Of a stretch of DNA of 64,000 nucleotides, positions 46,559 to 61,833 are shown one piece after another (within the stretch, counting starts at the first letter, position 1; each line of letters starts with the position of its first letter). A program made the position numbers and the translations under genes. The notes under the pieces were generated by a model, which searched no databases, was not told the origin of the DNA, and saw only the letters and a list, made by a program, of their open reading frames with translations. Source of the stretch: Fistulifera solaris (lineage: Eukaryota > Bacillariophyta > Bacillariophyceae > Naviculales > Stauroneidaceae); the NCBI GenBank assembly GCA_030295235.1, contig AP026135.1:452001-516000 (forward strand). Reading direction: 5' to 3'.

Positions 46559-48043
46559 TTGATTTCTAGTATCATTAAAAGGAAGAATTAATGCTGAATG
46601 ATAGTAGCGTCTCGGTTGAACTCTTTTCTACTACTTGATGAAGGAGCAGCAAGGTGAGGACTGAGATTTTGCTTGGATCTACGTACCAGTATCTATCGCG
46701 TCATCTTCTTGTCCGTTGTCCGTGAGGGCGGTTCATGTACAGACGAAAAAGTGACGCATAAAACAGGACTAAAATGTGAATAAATCTTAGGGTTACCGCA
46801 AGGTTCCTTATTCCTATAAGTACAGTACCGTACTAGGTACCGTCCTGGTACGTACCAGGTACGGTATAATTTGGACAAAAATAATAAAGTAGTACGTCAC
46901 ATCCATAACCGGAAGACGGGACCCACACCGAACTGTCGATTACCGATTACTATTGTTCAGAGTGATGAAGAAAGAGCCTATTCGACTTAAATGTTCGGCT
47001 AAATTTTTACTCCATAGCATTAAAAGTACAAGCCTTAGCTTCTCGTCTCTCCTCTCTCCTCTCTCGTCGATCGTCCATCGTCCCTCTGCAGCTCTTCAGT
47101 AACGTTCTACAAGTACCCGTACCGGTAGTCTCTCATTCGGCGACCAAAAGGAAAGACGGGACTGAAATCTTACCAGTAAGTCTTACGTCACGGTCATTGG
47201 TTAAAACGTCACAGCAAAGGTCACTGTTCCTGCGTTCTTTCCTGTCATTGCTGTACTGTCGATAAGATTTCCAAGTTCTTGTACACTATTGCCTACGAAC
47301 TTGACGTAACCTTGATTTACGAACACAATCCCAAACCTTTAGGATCTACCAGGTACTCGGAGTATTTTTTTATTACCCCATACCCAGGTACCCCCCCCCC
47401 CGGAGTATTTTATTGTGTGTTCCTAATTTCCTAAAGTCCGAATGAAATTTTGACACTTAACCTTGATTACTGATACGCCTATTGCCGAAACGTAAAACGT
47501 GAATGCCGCTTTGCCCTTGAAGCTTTCCTTACTACACAATATCTTTATAGAACCCAGAGTTTACTAGCAAAACCGGAAAAGTTCAACAGTTCACAATAGA
47601 AGTGAATGTACTACGACGTGACAACAACAAATGATAATCGATACGTTCTATGTAAACCTGTACATTTGATCTTAGTGTAACAGACACTCGTCATAACGTA
47701 GAACATAGTTCAATAATTTTTGACAAGCCATGTGCCAGGTATTCGGCATTCGGTAAGTGTTGTTCATACAGAGGTGTACAATACCAGTGGCATTTGGTAT
47801 TCCGAAGTCTATATGCCATCGATCGTAAAGATGAACGCTGTTTGCTCTCTGCAATACATATCAATCCATAGTCAAAGTTAAACTGGCATTTGTCTAATCG
47901 TAAAGAAATAGTGAAATGACTCTTTACTGGTCGTCGAAAATAATGGACGCGATCAACATGAAAAACCGGGGCCAGAAGAACCCAGTCTCTCGTTTCAAAT
48001 TTAACTTTTGCATTTTGACAAAAAGTCAAACAATAAATAAGCA
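46559..48043. promoter_or_regulatory. Long divergent intergenic region
   Basis: 1.5 kb between the starts of the ether-lipid gene and the vWD gene. No credible frame. Contains ACCGTACTAGGTACCGTCC/GGTACGTACCAGGTACGGT palindromic sequence (46,826-46,866), a TCTCCTCTCTCC pyrimidine tract near 47,047, CGGAGTATTTTTTTA near 47,358, and a C11 run at 47,391-47,401. Confidence 0.45.
47391..47401. repeat. Poly-C tract
   Basis: Eleven consecutive C, followed by GGAGTATT, the same octamer that precedes the tract about 35 bp earlier. Its length is unreliable in any assembly. Confidence 0.85.
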
Positions 48044-50156
<2,113 letters not shown>

Positions 50157-50390
50157 GTAATCGCTTTTTCCAAGAAGTTGTTGCAGTATTCTCATAATAT
50201 GTAAAAGACGTGTCACGATGGCATGGGAGTCTGATGCGATGCTCACTGACTTCAATTCATAGGTTTATTAATGAAAAGGTTAATTCATAATGCACTAATT
50301 TGATAGCAAAAACATTTATCCAAGTTACAGATAAACGTACTTTTATACACGAAGATCTGCCTCTTGTGACAGCAGTGTTAACTCACTCCT

Positions 50391-51681
50391 TCAGCTCGAC
50401 GTTTCGAGCCTTGATAAATTGGCAGTGGATGTTGATTCTGCTTTATTCTCTTCTACTTCCCCCACTTCTCCATTAAACTTGTCATCTTCTTCAGTTGAAT
50501 TTTCTCGACCCGTGTGCCCTACATCAGTCTCATTAACGAGCGTCCCATCATTCGAAACGTTCAATTGCCTGTCATCATCTTTCTCGTCCGCAGAACGGTT
50601 ATCTTCCACGGAATCGTTGTCACTAACAGTCTTATTTGTACGAGTCGTTTTGGTGCTTGGGTTGACCGATTCCGTTCCATTCTCCAACGGCTGCAATTGC
50701 TGCGGCAATCTCCATTTGATGTACCGACCCTTCTCGGCGGTCCTCGTGAATCCCACCTTGACCATGGCATTCGTAATACTCGCCTGATAACTCTTGGCTT
50801 CTAATTTGGTCAGCATCTGCTGTGACCACTTGGCGAACCGTTCCGATGCGGCAATCCAATCCATGACTTCCGCTCGCTCCAGATCACCCGATTTGGCCGC
50901 CAAGCCGTGCAATTCGGGCGATTGGGCAGCGGCCATGACGGCCCGTACCGAAATGGTGGAACCGACGAACTGGTGTTTGCGTTCCCAGACGTTGGTGGCA
51001 ATGGCCGTGTTGAATTGTTCAAGGAGTTCGTCCGTACTCAACAAATCTAGCTCAGCCTGGAGTCCACTGAATCCGCGTCGCTTTTTCGAAGGGGGACTAT
51101 CAGCGCTGTCGCCGTCACAGTTGTCCATCAGGATAGGCTTGGCATTGCTGGGTATACTTATGGCTCGATATTCAGGATGTAGAGGTCGTAAGAAGTAGAA
51201 GCAAAGAGACGAGGCCTTGACCGCAGTGCGGTCTTTGATTACAATCGACTGGTCTTTTTCCACTTTACGTCCTTGCACAAAAAGTCCATTTTTACCTAAA
51301 CACGTAATAGTAAAAAAGGGCTTGTCCAGATCGATATTCTCTGGATTTATCAATTCACTGCTCTCCAAACTGTTATCCCACTGAAAGGCTTCCGAGGAAG
51401 ACGTCTGCCCCACCGACCTCCCTTGCTCCAGTAATCAATCCGAAAATGTTCTCGCGAAAAAAGTTTCAAGGTCCCGATCCCAAAGAAGTGATTCGGTTCG
51501 GCAGCTTCATGATCGCGGCCAAAATAGCGGGCAATCGCGTGACGGGTATCGTCACGCGCTCGCTGTTCGAGTCGTCGTCGTCCTCGCGCACCAGAAAGCC
51601 GTCGATCAAGCAATAAGCATCGACTGCGGTAGATCCGCCTAAGGTTCGTTTCTTAGTTGTGTCTTCGGTCATGTTCTGCAT
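50391..51681 (-). CDS. FHA-domain protein, probable nuclear regulator
   Basis: The FHA fold is split by frame breaks but readable: VTRLPAILAAIMKLPNRI, then HFFGIGTLKLFSREHFRIDY (the SREHFRI is the phosphothreonine-binding SxxH type), then DKPFFTITCLGKNGLFVQGRKVEKDQSIVI. A basic PPSKKRRG (possible nuclear signal) follows, then a helical region (WERKHQFVGSTISVRAVMAAAQ ... RFAKWSQQMLTKL) with KVGFTRTAEKGRYIKWRLP, and an acidic Ser/Thr-rich tail of about 90 residues. FHA modules bind phosphothreonine. The layout recalls forkhead-associated transcription regulators such as Fhl1, but no forkhead domain is seen. Two frame breaks between about 51,400 and 51,500. Confidence 0.72.
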
Positions 51682-52267
51682 AACAATGATTGAACATTGA
51701 ATGCTAGTGTCTTACAATTATGAAATGGATCCTTGTTTTTAGGAAAATACAGGTTCCGTACTTGTACAAGTATCTGCGTCTGCGATGCCTATTGCGCTCG
51801 TTGTCTGTCCGTCGCAACGCCACAAAGAAAATACAAACAACCCAGTCCCGTGACAGTCTTAACCAAGAACTATATTCTCCACAGCTTAGAAGCAAAGTGG
51901 TATCGTTTCTCATGGCACAATGAATGTGCACTTTCCATTCTTTGCCTTACCTGGTAATAGATCTAGTGCTCGTCAAGATCAGTTGTTTTTTTGCTTTCTT
52001 GTTTTTATTGAAGTCAAAGCATAGCCGAACATGACTGATTTCAGACATGATTGTTGAATTCCCTTTTACTTTTTAGCTTTCAACAATCACTCTAAAATAA
52101 TCATCAATTAACTTTTCCGAAATACTAATCACGAACCTTCTTTAAAACGTTTGAATATCGACGACCCATGTGACCGTCAGCAACCAGTAGAGTGACCAAA
52201 AACGGAAGCGACCATTCGGATGAACACTCCAGTCAAAAGTCACTCGTTTCTTCCATCTGTAATTTTA
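51682..52267. other. Gap, no gene seen
   Basis: 586 bp upstream of the FHA gene. One 60-70 codon frame per strand, neither protein-like. CTTGTACAAG palindrome at 51,759-51,768. Confidence 0.4.
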
Positions 52268-53316
52268 TTAAGAGACCGACTCTACAACATCAAAGTTGAC
52301 ACGAGAAGTGATCATAGACAGTAGCTGAACATTCAACATGGAATAAATCGGATCATAAAAATGCAACCAATCCCAGTAATACGATTCCGGAACCAATGCT
52401 GTCCATCTCACGTCCATACAATAATCCGTGAGATTACACAATTGGCGTTCGTACTCTTCCCACGTTGGCTCGGTGCGTGTCTTTGGTTTGGTGGTGGTCT
52501 TGAACATGCTCGGGATGTGACACGCCTGCAGTGCCCCGACGATCTGTCGTTGCAACCCAACATCTTTCAAATCGTGATCCGTCCACAAACCGGCATTGAA
52601 AATGAAAAGTGATGGTTTTGGAGACAAATGACACACAAAACTCTGAATGGCGTCGACCCAGTTGGCATCCTGGTGCACAAAGTTCAATTCCGCCGCACTT
52701 TTTACTAAAGTATGTTCCTGATGCACTTCCGTGACGTTCCAATTGCTTTTGAACGGCAATTTCCCAAATTTTGCAAGTACGTGACACGATTGTTGCGGAC
52801 AGGGTCGTGATAGTACCGGTTTTCAATGAGCGTCGTCAGGTTGAATTCGCGGAAACAATCGCATTGCTCGTACGGGTGAAGAGCGGATTTTGTAAAATTG
52901 TAAAATTGCGTCCAACCGTTCCGGTGCGTCTTTTCCACGACCATGTTGGGTCGATCGTCGGGTGACGGCCACGTGCCATTGTGAGATAAGAAATAGACGA
53001 GATCCAAGTACTGATACCGTGTCAACGAGTCTCCCATAAAGAGTATATTGAGGTTGCGAGGCACTGGCAGATTCTGTAACTGAACGAGTTCTGCTAAGTT
53101 CGAAAACGACTCCAGGCTATCGGTGATATTAATCGAAGGAAAGGCTCCTTCGAAAGGGGAAGGTTGTTGATTGACGTGCGCTTGTTCGACAACGAAAGCA
53201 GTTGGAAGGGCGCCTTCCCTCCCTAACCGACACAAGGTAAACGAAACGGAAGCCAAAACCGAAAGAATCAGCGTAATGCGTTTACTTATTCTTCTGGGTG
53301 GGGTAGATTCACTCAT
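52268..53316 (-). CDS. PC-esterase/TBL-like SGNH membrane protein
   Basis: Type II membrane protein: basic N-terminus MSESTPPRRISKRI, then a helix (TLILSVLASVSFTLC). The SGNH block is NLNILFMGDSLTRYQYLDLV (GDS with catalytic Ser), the middle has PKPSLFIFNAGLW (Asn/Gly block), and near the end is YWDWLHFYDP, which fits the DxxH catalytic pair of PC-esterases and plant TBL polysaccharide acetyltransferases. Four or more N-glycosylation sequons suggest a Golgi lumenal domain. Possible acyl transfer or removal on polysaccharide; the substrate is unknown. Frame break near 52,760 (after TYLQNLG). Confidence 0.78.
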
Positions 53317-54098
53317 GAGATGTTCATAAAGCTCGAAGGTTGGCCCCCGAAACGAAATGCTGCGGTCGTTGCAAATGGAAATATTCTAAAGATGAACTGC
53401 GCGTGAAGAAAATGACCGCTATGACCAGTTCTGTGACTTTGGCAGGGAGTCCAAATCGTACTATCATCCAAAGTGTAAACAGCTTTTTACCCCGAGTTGC
53501 TCTGAGAACACACTCGGAGTAACTTCATTACCAGGTACCGGTACCGTACCTGGTAGGGGGTGACTATGTACCTGGTATTTTGTTGTTTCGTACAAGGAGT
53601 CCGTTCTTTTTTTTTGCACCAGCGATAATCTTGATAACTTCTTCGTAAAGGCGCATGGGACACGGAAAGGCAAGTCATGACTGATTGTTGGGAAGAGATG
53701 ATTTGTTTTGCAAAAAATCTCTTCAAGAATGGGTGTAATCATTATTTATTCGCATTGAAAAGGAACCGACGAAGAACATCTCAAGCGACAATAGCATTTA
53801 TGAAACTAAAACCGGCTCTTGGTCTATTTTTGCGGAGGGCTGATGGAAGCAGTATACCGCGGTACTTGTAATCTCTAGATTTCGAAGTAGCACTTAACTC
53901 ATGACTAAATCCAGGAAACAGCGTTAAAATTCTGCCTCGTCGTGGACGCTACGTAGAATCTTGTACTGGGAGGCAGAATTTTAACGTCCCTCCCAGTCGG
54001 AAGGCGACACTAGCAGAGCACGCAATGCGACGACGAAAAAAATTCACGAGGAAAAGAGAAACAATTTCGTTTTCACAAAAAGTCCAGTGTAATAACAA
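53317..54098. promoter_or_regulatory. Divergent region with dispersed hairpin repeat
   Basis: 782 bp between divergent start codons. Contains GGTACCGGTACCGTACC near 53,534 and the second site of the AGGCAGAATTTTAACG repeat (53,914-53,990). No credible gene. Confidence 0.45.
53914..53990. repeat. Dispersed AGGCAGAATTTTAACG repeat, site 2 (hairpin)
   Basis: Left arm CGTTAAAATTCTGCCTC (53,922-53,938) and right arm GAGGCAGAATTTTAACG form a perfect 16-17 bp inverted repeat with a spacer of about 30 bp. The left half extends to match the reverse complement of site 1 (29,349-29,388) over about 37 bp with few mismatches. Confidence 0.82.
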
Positions 54099-55033
54099 AT
54101 GATTGTTGACGATTTGCTACAACTCTCGTTCGGCGGACTGCAATTGTTCTTTCTATTTCTTCTGTATCAAATAGCCGGGTCCATTCCCTCGTTGTTTCTC
54201 GACCGTCAAGGCTGGAGGCATCGATGTACGGGAGGCATACATTTGCTGTTGTTAGTCGCGGGCTGCCTTCCACGCGATTACTCGCATTCTTATTTTATTT
54301 ATGATGTAGTCTTGGGATGCAGCGGCATGCTTCTCACGTATACAGCGGCGCAAGACTTTCCGCATCGTACCATTCGCAATGCTCCGGGGCAATCAGGAAC
54401 ATTGTCCGAGAAGGCGACCGTGACCCAAACGGAAATGATGGAGCATTTGTTTTATCAGTTTCTCAATCTATGGCAAGCTCTGTATCTACATAGTATCGCG
54501 TATCTATCGCAATCTGGGTTGCGCTGGTGCGCCTTGCTGATGGTGACAGCTCCCTGGTATTTCCGACATTATTTCCCCGTGCACTCCTTTCAACAAAATT
54601 GGCAAACCACACCTTTACATCAACGCACTCCTATCGAAACGATTTTGTACAAGATCAAAAAGGACAATATCTATTTTACAAGCATGTCGTATTACACGGT
54701 CTCAACTTGACACTGTGCCTGACGCCAGTGGCAATGACGAACACTCCCGAGTGGAGAATCTTTTGGTTGTGTCTCAACACCAGCTACGTTATGGAATTCT
54801 TTCTACAGAGTCTCGTCAAACGTCGTCATATGGATCAATCTACGATGCTGATACTCAACCGATGGCTCATGTTGGTGTCCAGCGTGGCCTCACTGCGTGC
54901 CGTGCTGACCGTAGTGCGGTGGGATTTGTGTGCCTTGTCGTTGCTTCTTCAATTTAGGAATCGTCATCATGATGTGTTCAATACTATGCTAATTGCTACG
55001 GCAGTGATTGCCGTACATCAAGTGGGCTTGTAG
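54099..55033 (+). CDS. Multi-pass membrane protein, unknown
   Basis: About 310 residues with five to seven hydrophobic segments (GGLQLFFLFLLYQIAGSI, GGIHLLLLVAGCLP, MFFLQSLV-type helices near 54,800, LMLVSSVASLRAVL and MLIATAVIAVHQVGL at the end). The frame breaks in the A5 run at 54,657-54,661; the second part continues GQYLFYKHVVLHGLNLTLCL. The layout could suit a TLC or steroid-desaturase-like fold, but I recognise no catalytic motif. Its stop is 44 bp from the convergent hydrolase stop. Confidence 0.75.
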
Positions 55034-55077
55034 TTCCTAATGTAAATAATGAAATATGAATTAGCTCATCGTCAATA

Positions 55078-56411
55078 TTATTGCTTGGGTTGTTGCTGTT
55101 CTTTCAGCCACTCGATGAAAAATTGCATCGACTCCTCTCCTTCCGGCACAAAACTTGACAAGAATGTAAAGACGTGACACATGTACTTCCACACACCCAA
55201 TGTGACCGGGACACCGTACGAGCGCGCCGCGTTCACCAAATCAATGGCATGATCGTACACGGCTTCGTGTTCCGACGTCACAACACACAGAGGAGGACAC
55301 CCAGCGAAGGATCGGTAAATCGGAGAATGATCGCGCCGCGACCCGCCCATGTGTGTTTCCAGATACGGTAATCCGGATTCGAGGACGCGGGGATTGACAA
55401 TCAAATCATGAGTTGCGTTAGTTAGTAACGATCCCCGGGGGGTGGTGTAATCCGCAAATGGTCCCAACAAGACAGCGCCAGCCGGTACTGGAGTGCCTTG
55501 TAGAATCGAGGAAAGATAATCGGGAAGCGTCGATCGACCATGCACTGTCTCCGCCACACTCTGACACAACCGCGTCGCGAGACCGGCTCCCGACGAGATG
55601 CCCAATACGAGCACCTTCATTGACTTTCTCTGCAAAGTCAACCAATGATAACCCAATGCTACATCCCATAACATATCCTTCATTTGGACTTCCGGTACTA
55701 AACGATGATGCACAAGCAAGACATCCATACCGGTCTCCCGGCCGACACGTTCGGCGGGTCCGAGGTTGCCTTCCATGTCGCCCGCGAGAAAGGCACCCCG
55801 TAGATCCACAATAAGGTGTATTCCGTGGGTTCATCCGCGACATGAACGTACAATCCCCGGACATGCCCATGTTGATCGGGAGGAACATGGCATGCAATAT
55901 GCTCGTCAATGACTTCGACGCGAGAGAGTACGGGATGTTTCGACCAAACGGACAGCTGGGACAGCGAAAAGCGCATCCGCTCAATCGTCACCGGAATCAT
56001 CCGTCCCCACCAAGCCAGAGTAGTCATGGCGTGATATTCCAGCGATGCATCGGGATGAATTCCGGTCTTTCGACCCAAGAACCGTTTGTGAAGAGGAAAG
56101 TAGACATTCCATGCGGCAAAGGTCAACTTCTGGCGCAGACGGAGAGGAATGGACTTCCAGAGACGCTGGAAATAGGGTTCCCACCATCGGACGAGCAAGC
56201 GATCGAGGAAGTGAATCACCCAAAGAAGTGTTTGGTTGTTGGGAGAAATAATATTTTGTCCCAAATTCAAATTGAGACCACGATTGATGTCTTCGAGAGG
56301 ACGTTTCGGGTAGGGGAGAGTGGAGGTGCAGCATTCAAAGGAGGCCATAGCATTCGTTGTCGTTCCCGTGAACTCACAGTTGCTGGCCTCGTCTCGTTCT
56401 TCCGGAGGCAT
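55078..56411 (-). CDS. Alpha/beta hydrolase of the hormone-sensitive lipase type
   Basis: Lipase/esterase fold. The N-terminal 100 residues are helical and may associate with membrane. The oxyanion block reads LLWIYGGAFLAGD (HGGG-like, with Tyr in the first position) once a frame break in the C4 run at 55,796-55,799 is bridged; VLLVHHRLVPE and the nucleophile elbow VLVLGISSGAGLATRL (GxSxG) follow; then PPLCVVTSEHEAVYDHAIDL (acid region) and a His in YMCHVFTFL. The usual His context in this family is HxF, and CHVF matches. Substrate unknown, probably an acyl ester. Confidence 0.82.
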
Positions 56412-56792
56412 TTTTTCAACAAAGGCTTTGCAAATAATCAGTCACAAATGTGAAACATCGATAACAATTGTCGTCAGAATTAATTTTAATTGACAATGGC
56501 GGCAGTTGACGCCAAGCTGTCGGAACTTGCCGTGTTCGAAACATGAGAAAAAAAAGTTTAAGTACCAGGTACCGGTACCGGTACCGGTACCAGTTCCGTA
56601 CAAATATTACTCATGTTCGAAAAGTGAGGGCGCGTAACCAATTTCGAAAAGTACTGCACACGTTCTGGTTAGTTGATCTTCTGTTAAAGAAATGTAATGA
56701 AGTGAGTACCGTACCTGATACCGGTAGCTACTGTATCAACGCCAACAGCAATGGTTTAGTACCGGTAAGTCGACAGGAGGGATTTATTCGAA
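56412..56792. other. Gap upstream of the LTR element
   Basis: 381 bp. Contains the cleanest GTACCG run of the window: four alternating GTACCG/GTACCGGTACC units at 56,570-56,592. No gene seen. Confidence 0.45.
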
Positions 56793-56797
56793 GGAGA
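56793..56797. repeat. Target-site duplication, left copy
   Basis: GGAGA directly before the left LTR; the same five bases follow the right LTR at 62,133-62,137. Confidence 0.9.
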
Positions 56798-57097
56798 TGC
56801 AATGCCCAGGATTAACCTGAACCTTATGCAGTTAAGAATCACGGCCTCTAACCCTATCGGGCCGAGACCAAGGATAACATTCCCACTTCGGATCCTGAAC
56901 CCGTGTGGGAATCCTCTGTGGGAGTCTACATCACAACTCCCACGACTGGTGGGAATTGAATCTTGAACTCCCACGACCGGCGGGAGTCCTTTTCCGATTA
57001 GATCGACTTTTGTGAAAACTTTCATTCGAATAGTTTACAAAGCGTAACTCTTCTCATAATTTTCATTTATCTGCAAAACTTCATTGTAGGTAACGCA
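56798..57097 (+). repeat. Left LTR
   Basis: 300 bp, starts TGCAATGCCC and ends GTAGGTAACGCA (TG...CA ends). It matches the right LTR except for about one base. Contains repeated CTCCCACGACTGG/CTCCCACGACCGG units. Confidence 0.96.
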
Positions 57098-60000
57098 TTC
57101 TGATCAGAGCAAAAATTCCTACGTAAATTTTTTTTCAGAAAATGACCTCTCCTACTACTACTACTACTCCTGACTGGGCTTATGTCTTCGACCCGCCCAC
57201 CGATCGCACCCCATCAAGTGGATGATCAAGAAAAACAAGTACGAAATTGTTGTTCCGTTGTTGAACGATTTCGGCATTCGCAAGATCATGCAGCATGTGA
57301 CCATTGTCATCCCCGAAATCGTCCAAGTCGTCACTGTCGGAAACCGACCTCGAAGCTTCGCTACCAATCGCGTTCAAGCGCACTCTCTCCGTTCCATCAA
57401 GAAAATTGGAACACGACCGTCACGAACTTCATCCCCACGGGCAAAAAGACGTCGTCGCCGAGTTTGAGAACCTCGTCATGGCTTGGTTGGCCGACCACTA
57501 CGCCAACGAAAAAACCCAACACGATTTGGTCAACCAGATCCACAAGAAGAAGAAACCGCGAGGCATGCCAACCGAGGTCTTCTACGGCCTCATGAACACG
57601 TACAACCAGTACATTGAATGGCTTCCCGGTCCCAACTGTCTCTTTCCTGAGGCATTCATCAAGCAGTACTTCTTCGACGCCCAATGCCGGGAATGATTGG
57701 CAGGCAGCATTCATCACTGCCGGTCGCGAATCTCTACGCCCTCGGATGTTGACATCCTCACAGTCCGTCAGTATTTCAAAGCTCTCCAGGAACTCGATGA
57801 AGCTGTAAACCTTCGCAAGAACCTCAACAAGGGCAACAACAACAACAACGACAATAACAACAACAAGCGCAAAAACACCAACAAATACAACGACAACAAA
57901 AAGCAAAGAGAACCGTTCAAGCAAAGATGACTGTCCCATCCACCCAGGTGCTGGTCACCCTTGGAGCAAATGCTTCTCGAACGCCAACAACCCGGATCGT
58001 CCATCTGCCAACAAAAAACCCGCCGCCAAGAACAAGAACGGCAAGGGCAAGGATGCCAATACCAACGAGAAACATAAAGACGTGAACAACGAATCTAATG
58101 TCATCTCCAAAATGGCTTCCACTGACAATGACAATTCATCTGCCTTCTCGGCAACCTCTCCGGCATATTCGCCCGTGCTCCCCCGCTTATGAGTTTGATC
58201 TCAACGAGTCGGGTACGTTAACAGATTGTTACGTCACCTCCACTATTTTAAATCACTCACATCATCTTGACTCCATTCCATTCGTCAACCAGACAAAGAC
58301 GTCTAAGAACTTGGAATCACACGAGCCTGCTCTCGTAGCGGCATGTGACAAGATATTCTCCGAGGGAGAAGGCAGTGATTTAAAATTAGTAGGCTCTATC
58401 TATGATACGAACTCGTCTCGCATGCGCTCTATTAGCCTTATATACACTACGCTATCGTCTTCTAAAGACAAAGCGCCTCTTCGAGTCCTTTTTGATTCCG
58501 GATCCGACAGCACAATGTTCAATCGAAAAGCCCTTCCCAAAGGGACCGAAACGATCAAGATCAAAGGTGAACAATTTGTTGGTCTCCATGGACCTCAGGT
58601 CCACAACGAACAAGTTCTACTCTCCAATATCTGTCTTCCAGAATTTTCGCTATCGCAAAAGCTCCAGGTCCTTATCAGCGCCACAATCTTTGATAACCCA
58701 CATTCAGGTTACGACATCATCATTGGCCAAGATCTCCTGCAAGCACTCGCGATCAAAATCGACTTCGAAAAGCAAACAGTTTCTTTTAACGAAAACACAA
58801 TCGACTTCAAACCCGCCGACTACTTCATTCGCAACAAGTTCTGCAAAGAAATGCTTGAATCACACGATGCCATGCTCGTAGATGACGAAGATGCAATCAG
58901 AGAGGCAGGGTACAAGTCCAAAGCAATACTCCCATCCGACTATCAAGCAGTCGACACCCAAACCGTCGCCCGACGAACAAGAACACCTTAATTAAGCCCA
59001 TAGCGCCCGCTTACCGGCCGCATTCTCGACAAGTTCAAAAAATTATTCTCTGGCAAGCTTGGCAAATATCCCAAAAAGAAAGTCCGTCTTGAAGTCCAAC
59101 CCGGCGCAAAACCATATCGCTGCCGACCCTATCCTGTCCCTCGATCACAAGAGGCAGTCTTCAAAAATGAACTCGGCTCTTACGAAGGAAACCGTACTCA
59201 CCAGAACGGGTGCCTCCGAATGGCTTGCTCCATCTTTCATTATCCCGAAGAAAGACGGTTCTGTCCGATGGATTTCCGATTTCCGCCAGCTGAACAAAGT
59301 GTTACGACGCAAGGTATACAACTTACCACGCATTCAAGACATCCTCAAACGACGCAAAGGATACAAATACTTGACGAAACTTCGGCGTCAGTATGCAGTT
59401 CTACGTTTGAACTTCGACGGCGACAGCAAAAAACTGTGCGTCATCTGCACACCCTTCGGCAACTATCAATACAATCGCCTTCCTATGGGAGTCTCTCCTG
59501 CACCCGATATTGCACAAGAGACAATGGAAGAACTCCTCCTCCCCCTTCTCCCGGCCGAAGTCTACATTGATGACATCGCCATCTTCAGCGACGACCTGGA
59601 ATCGCATCTTCAATCTGTTGAAAAGATCCTGGCCGTCCTGCAAGACAACAACTTCACCATTAACCCAAACAAATGCGAATGGTGTGTTCAAGAAACCGAT
59701 TGGCTTGGCTACTGGCTCACCCCAACTGGCCTTAAGCCCTGGAAGAAGAAAGTCGATGCTATGCTCCGAATCCAAGCCCCACGAACGGTCAAGCAGCTAC
59801 GATCCTTCCTTGGCGCCGTCAACTTCTATCGCGACATGTATCCAAAAGCAGCACACATCCCTCGCACCGTTAACACAAATGACCGGAATGAAAGGCAAGC
59901 TCAAATGGGACCCCAAATGTCAACAAGCCTTTGACAAAATGAAAGCACTCCTCGCACAAGAAGCATTCCTTCAATATCCAGACCACAACAAACCGTTTCA

Positions 60001-61833
60001 CGTCCTACGCTGACGCTAAGCGACTACCAAATGGGGCGCTGCAATCTTCCAAGACGGCAAACCCGTCGCCTTTTACTCTCGAAAACTTAATCCTGCTCAA
60101 CGCAATTACACAGTCGGTGAGAAGGAGATTCTCTCCATCGTCGAAACACTCAAGGAATTTCGCGATGCTTTACGGAGTACAACAATTACATGTGTACACT
60201 GACCACAAAAACAACACCTTTGAAACAGTGAATTCGCGAGCGAGTCCTGCGCTGGCGTCTTTTCCTTGACGAATTTGGGATCCAACTCAAATACATCAAG
60301 GGTCAGAACAACAACTTAGCCGACGCCCTGTCCCGTCTGCCGATCCAGTCATTGCCCGGCGAAGACATAAAAAACACTCTGTTCGAACAACCCCACCAAA
60401 CACACGAGGGAGGATAGCGCTCAAACCCCTCGACCACCGCCCCAGCTGGCATTCTTCTCCATGGCTGATGATACTCACCTTCGGGAGCACCGTTAGTCTT
60501 CCTGCGCTCAAAGGAATTCCCTTCGAGCTAGACTATCGCGTCATCTTGGAAAAGCAGAAAGGAGACGTCCTTATCTCGCAACTCCAAACCAAAACACCTC
60601 GCAATTTCACCCTAATTGAACTCGCACCTGACACACACATTATTTGCTATCAAAAGACGGCAAAACAAACCCCAAAATCTTTCTCCCCACTTCCATGCTC
60701 GACAATACCATCCACTGGTATCATCTCGCACTCGGCCACATTGGACAAAAACGGTTGATTGAGACTATGTCGATCCACCTTTTCCACCCTGAACTCCGAG
60801 ATCGCGTTACTCATTTTGTTTCGATTTGTGCAGATTGCCAAAAGTGCAAGAACATCCTCCGCGGCCATGGTCATCTCGCTCCTCGTGAAGCTCATTCCCA
60901 TCCCTGGAGGGATATTGCAGTTGACCTCATCGGTCCTTGGCACATGAAAGTCGGCCACACAGAAGCCTCTTTCTCTGCACTCACAGTCATTGACACAGTC
61001 ACGAACCTTGTCGAACTTATACGCATTGAAAACAAGACCGCCCCACGTCGCTCGTCAATTGGAGATTGTCTGGCTAAACCGCTACCCACGTCCGGCTTTT
61101 TTTGCATTTTTTGACCAAGGAGGCGAATTTGTTGGCTACGACTTTGACCAATTACTCGAAGAACACGGCATCACCGGTCGCCCCAATTACAAGCAAAAAC
61201 CCACGCTCGAATGGCATCTGCGAACGCATGCACCAAACTGTTGGTAACTTCCTGCGAACAATGCAATCTACCCGTCTCCCAACAGACATCCAGAGCGCAG
61301 AACGCATGGTTGATTACGCCTTATCGACTTGTCTTTTTTGCAACTCGGCCGCCATACATGGCTCCCCTCAAAGCCAGCCCAGGATCCTTGGCCGGACGCT
61401 GACATGATTCTCGACATTCCCCTCTTGGCCGACTGGAAATATATCCAAGAACATCGTCAACAACTCGTTGACAAACGGTCCATTGCAGAGAATCGACAAC
61501 GCTTCGTCGCACGATTACCAACCTGGCGACAAAATCCTCAAAATATCCTTCCGACCGAATAAGCTCGAACCACGCGCAACCGGTCCTTTTCCCATCACTC
61601 GCGTTCACACAAATGGCACCGTCACCATCCAACTGAACGAGGCTGTCATTGAACGAATCTCCATTCGTCGTATCAAGCCTTTTCGAGATGAAACTCCATT
61701 TCCTTCCTGAACACCCCCTTCTCGGACGCCGATCTTTTTATTTTTTTCCTTCTAAAGCGGAAGGTTGTTTCTGTTTTGTTCTGCAAGGTCCACATTCCGT
61801 CCTTCGTCCGTTCCCGGACCTTGAGAGGCAGAA

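Noticed and set aside
51733-51957. 60-75 codon plus-strand frames upstream of the FHA gene
   Set aside because: Short, overlapping in several frames, with no motif; expected by chance in a 586-bp gap.
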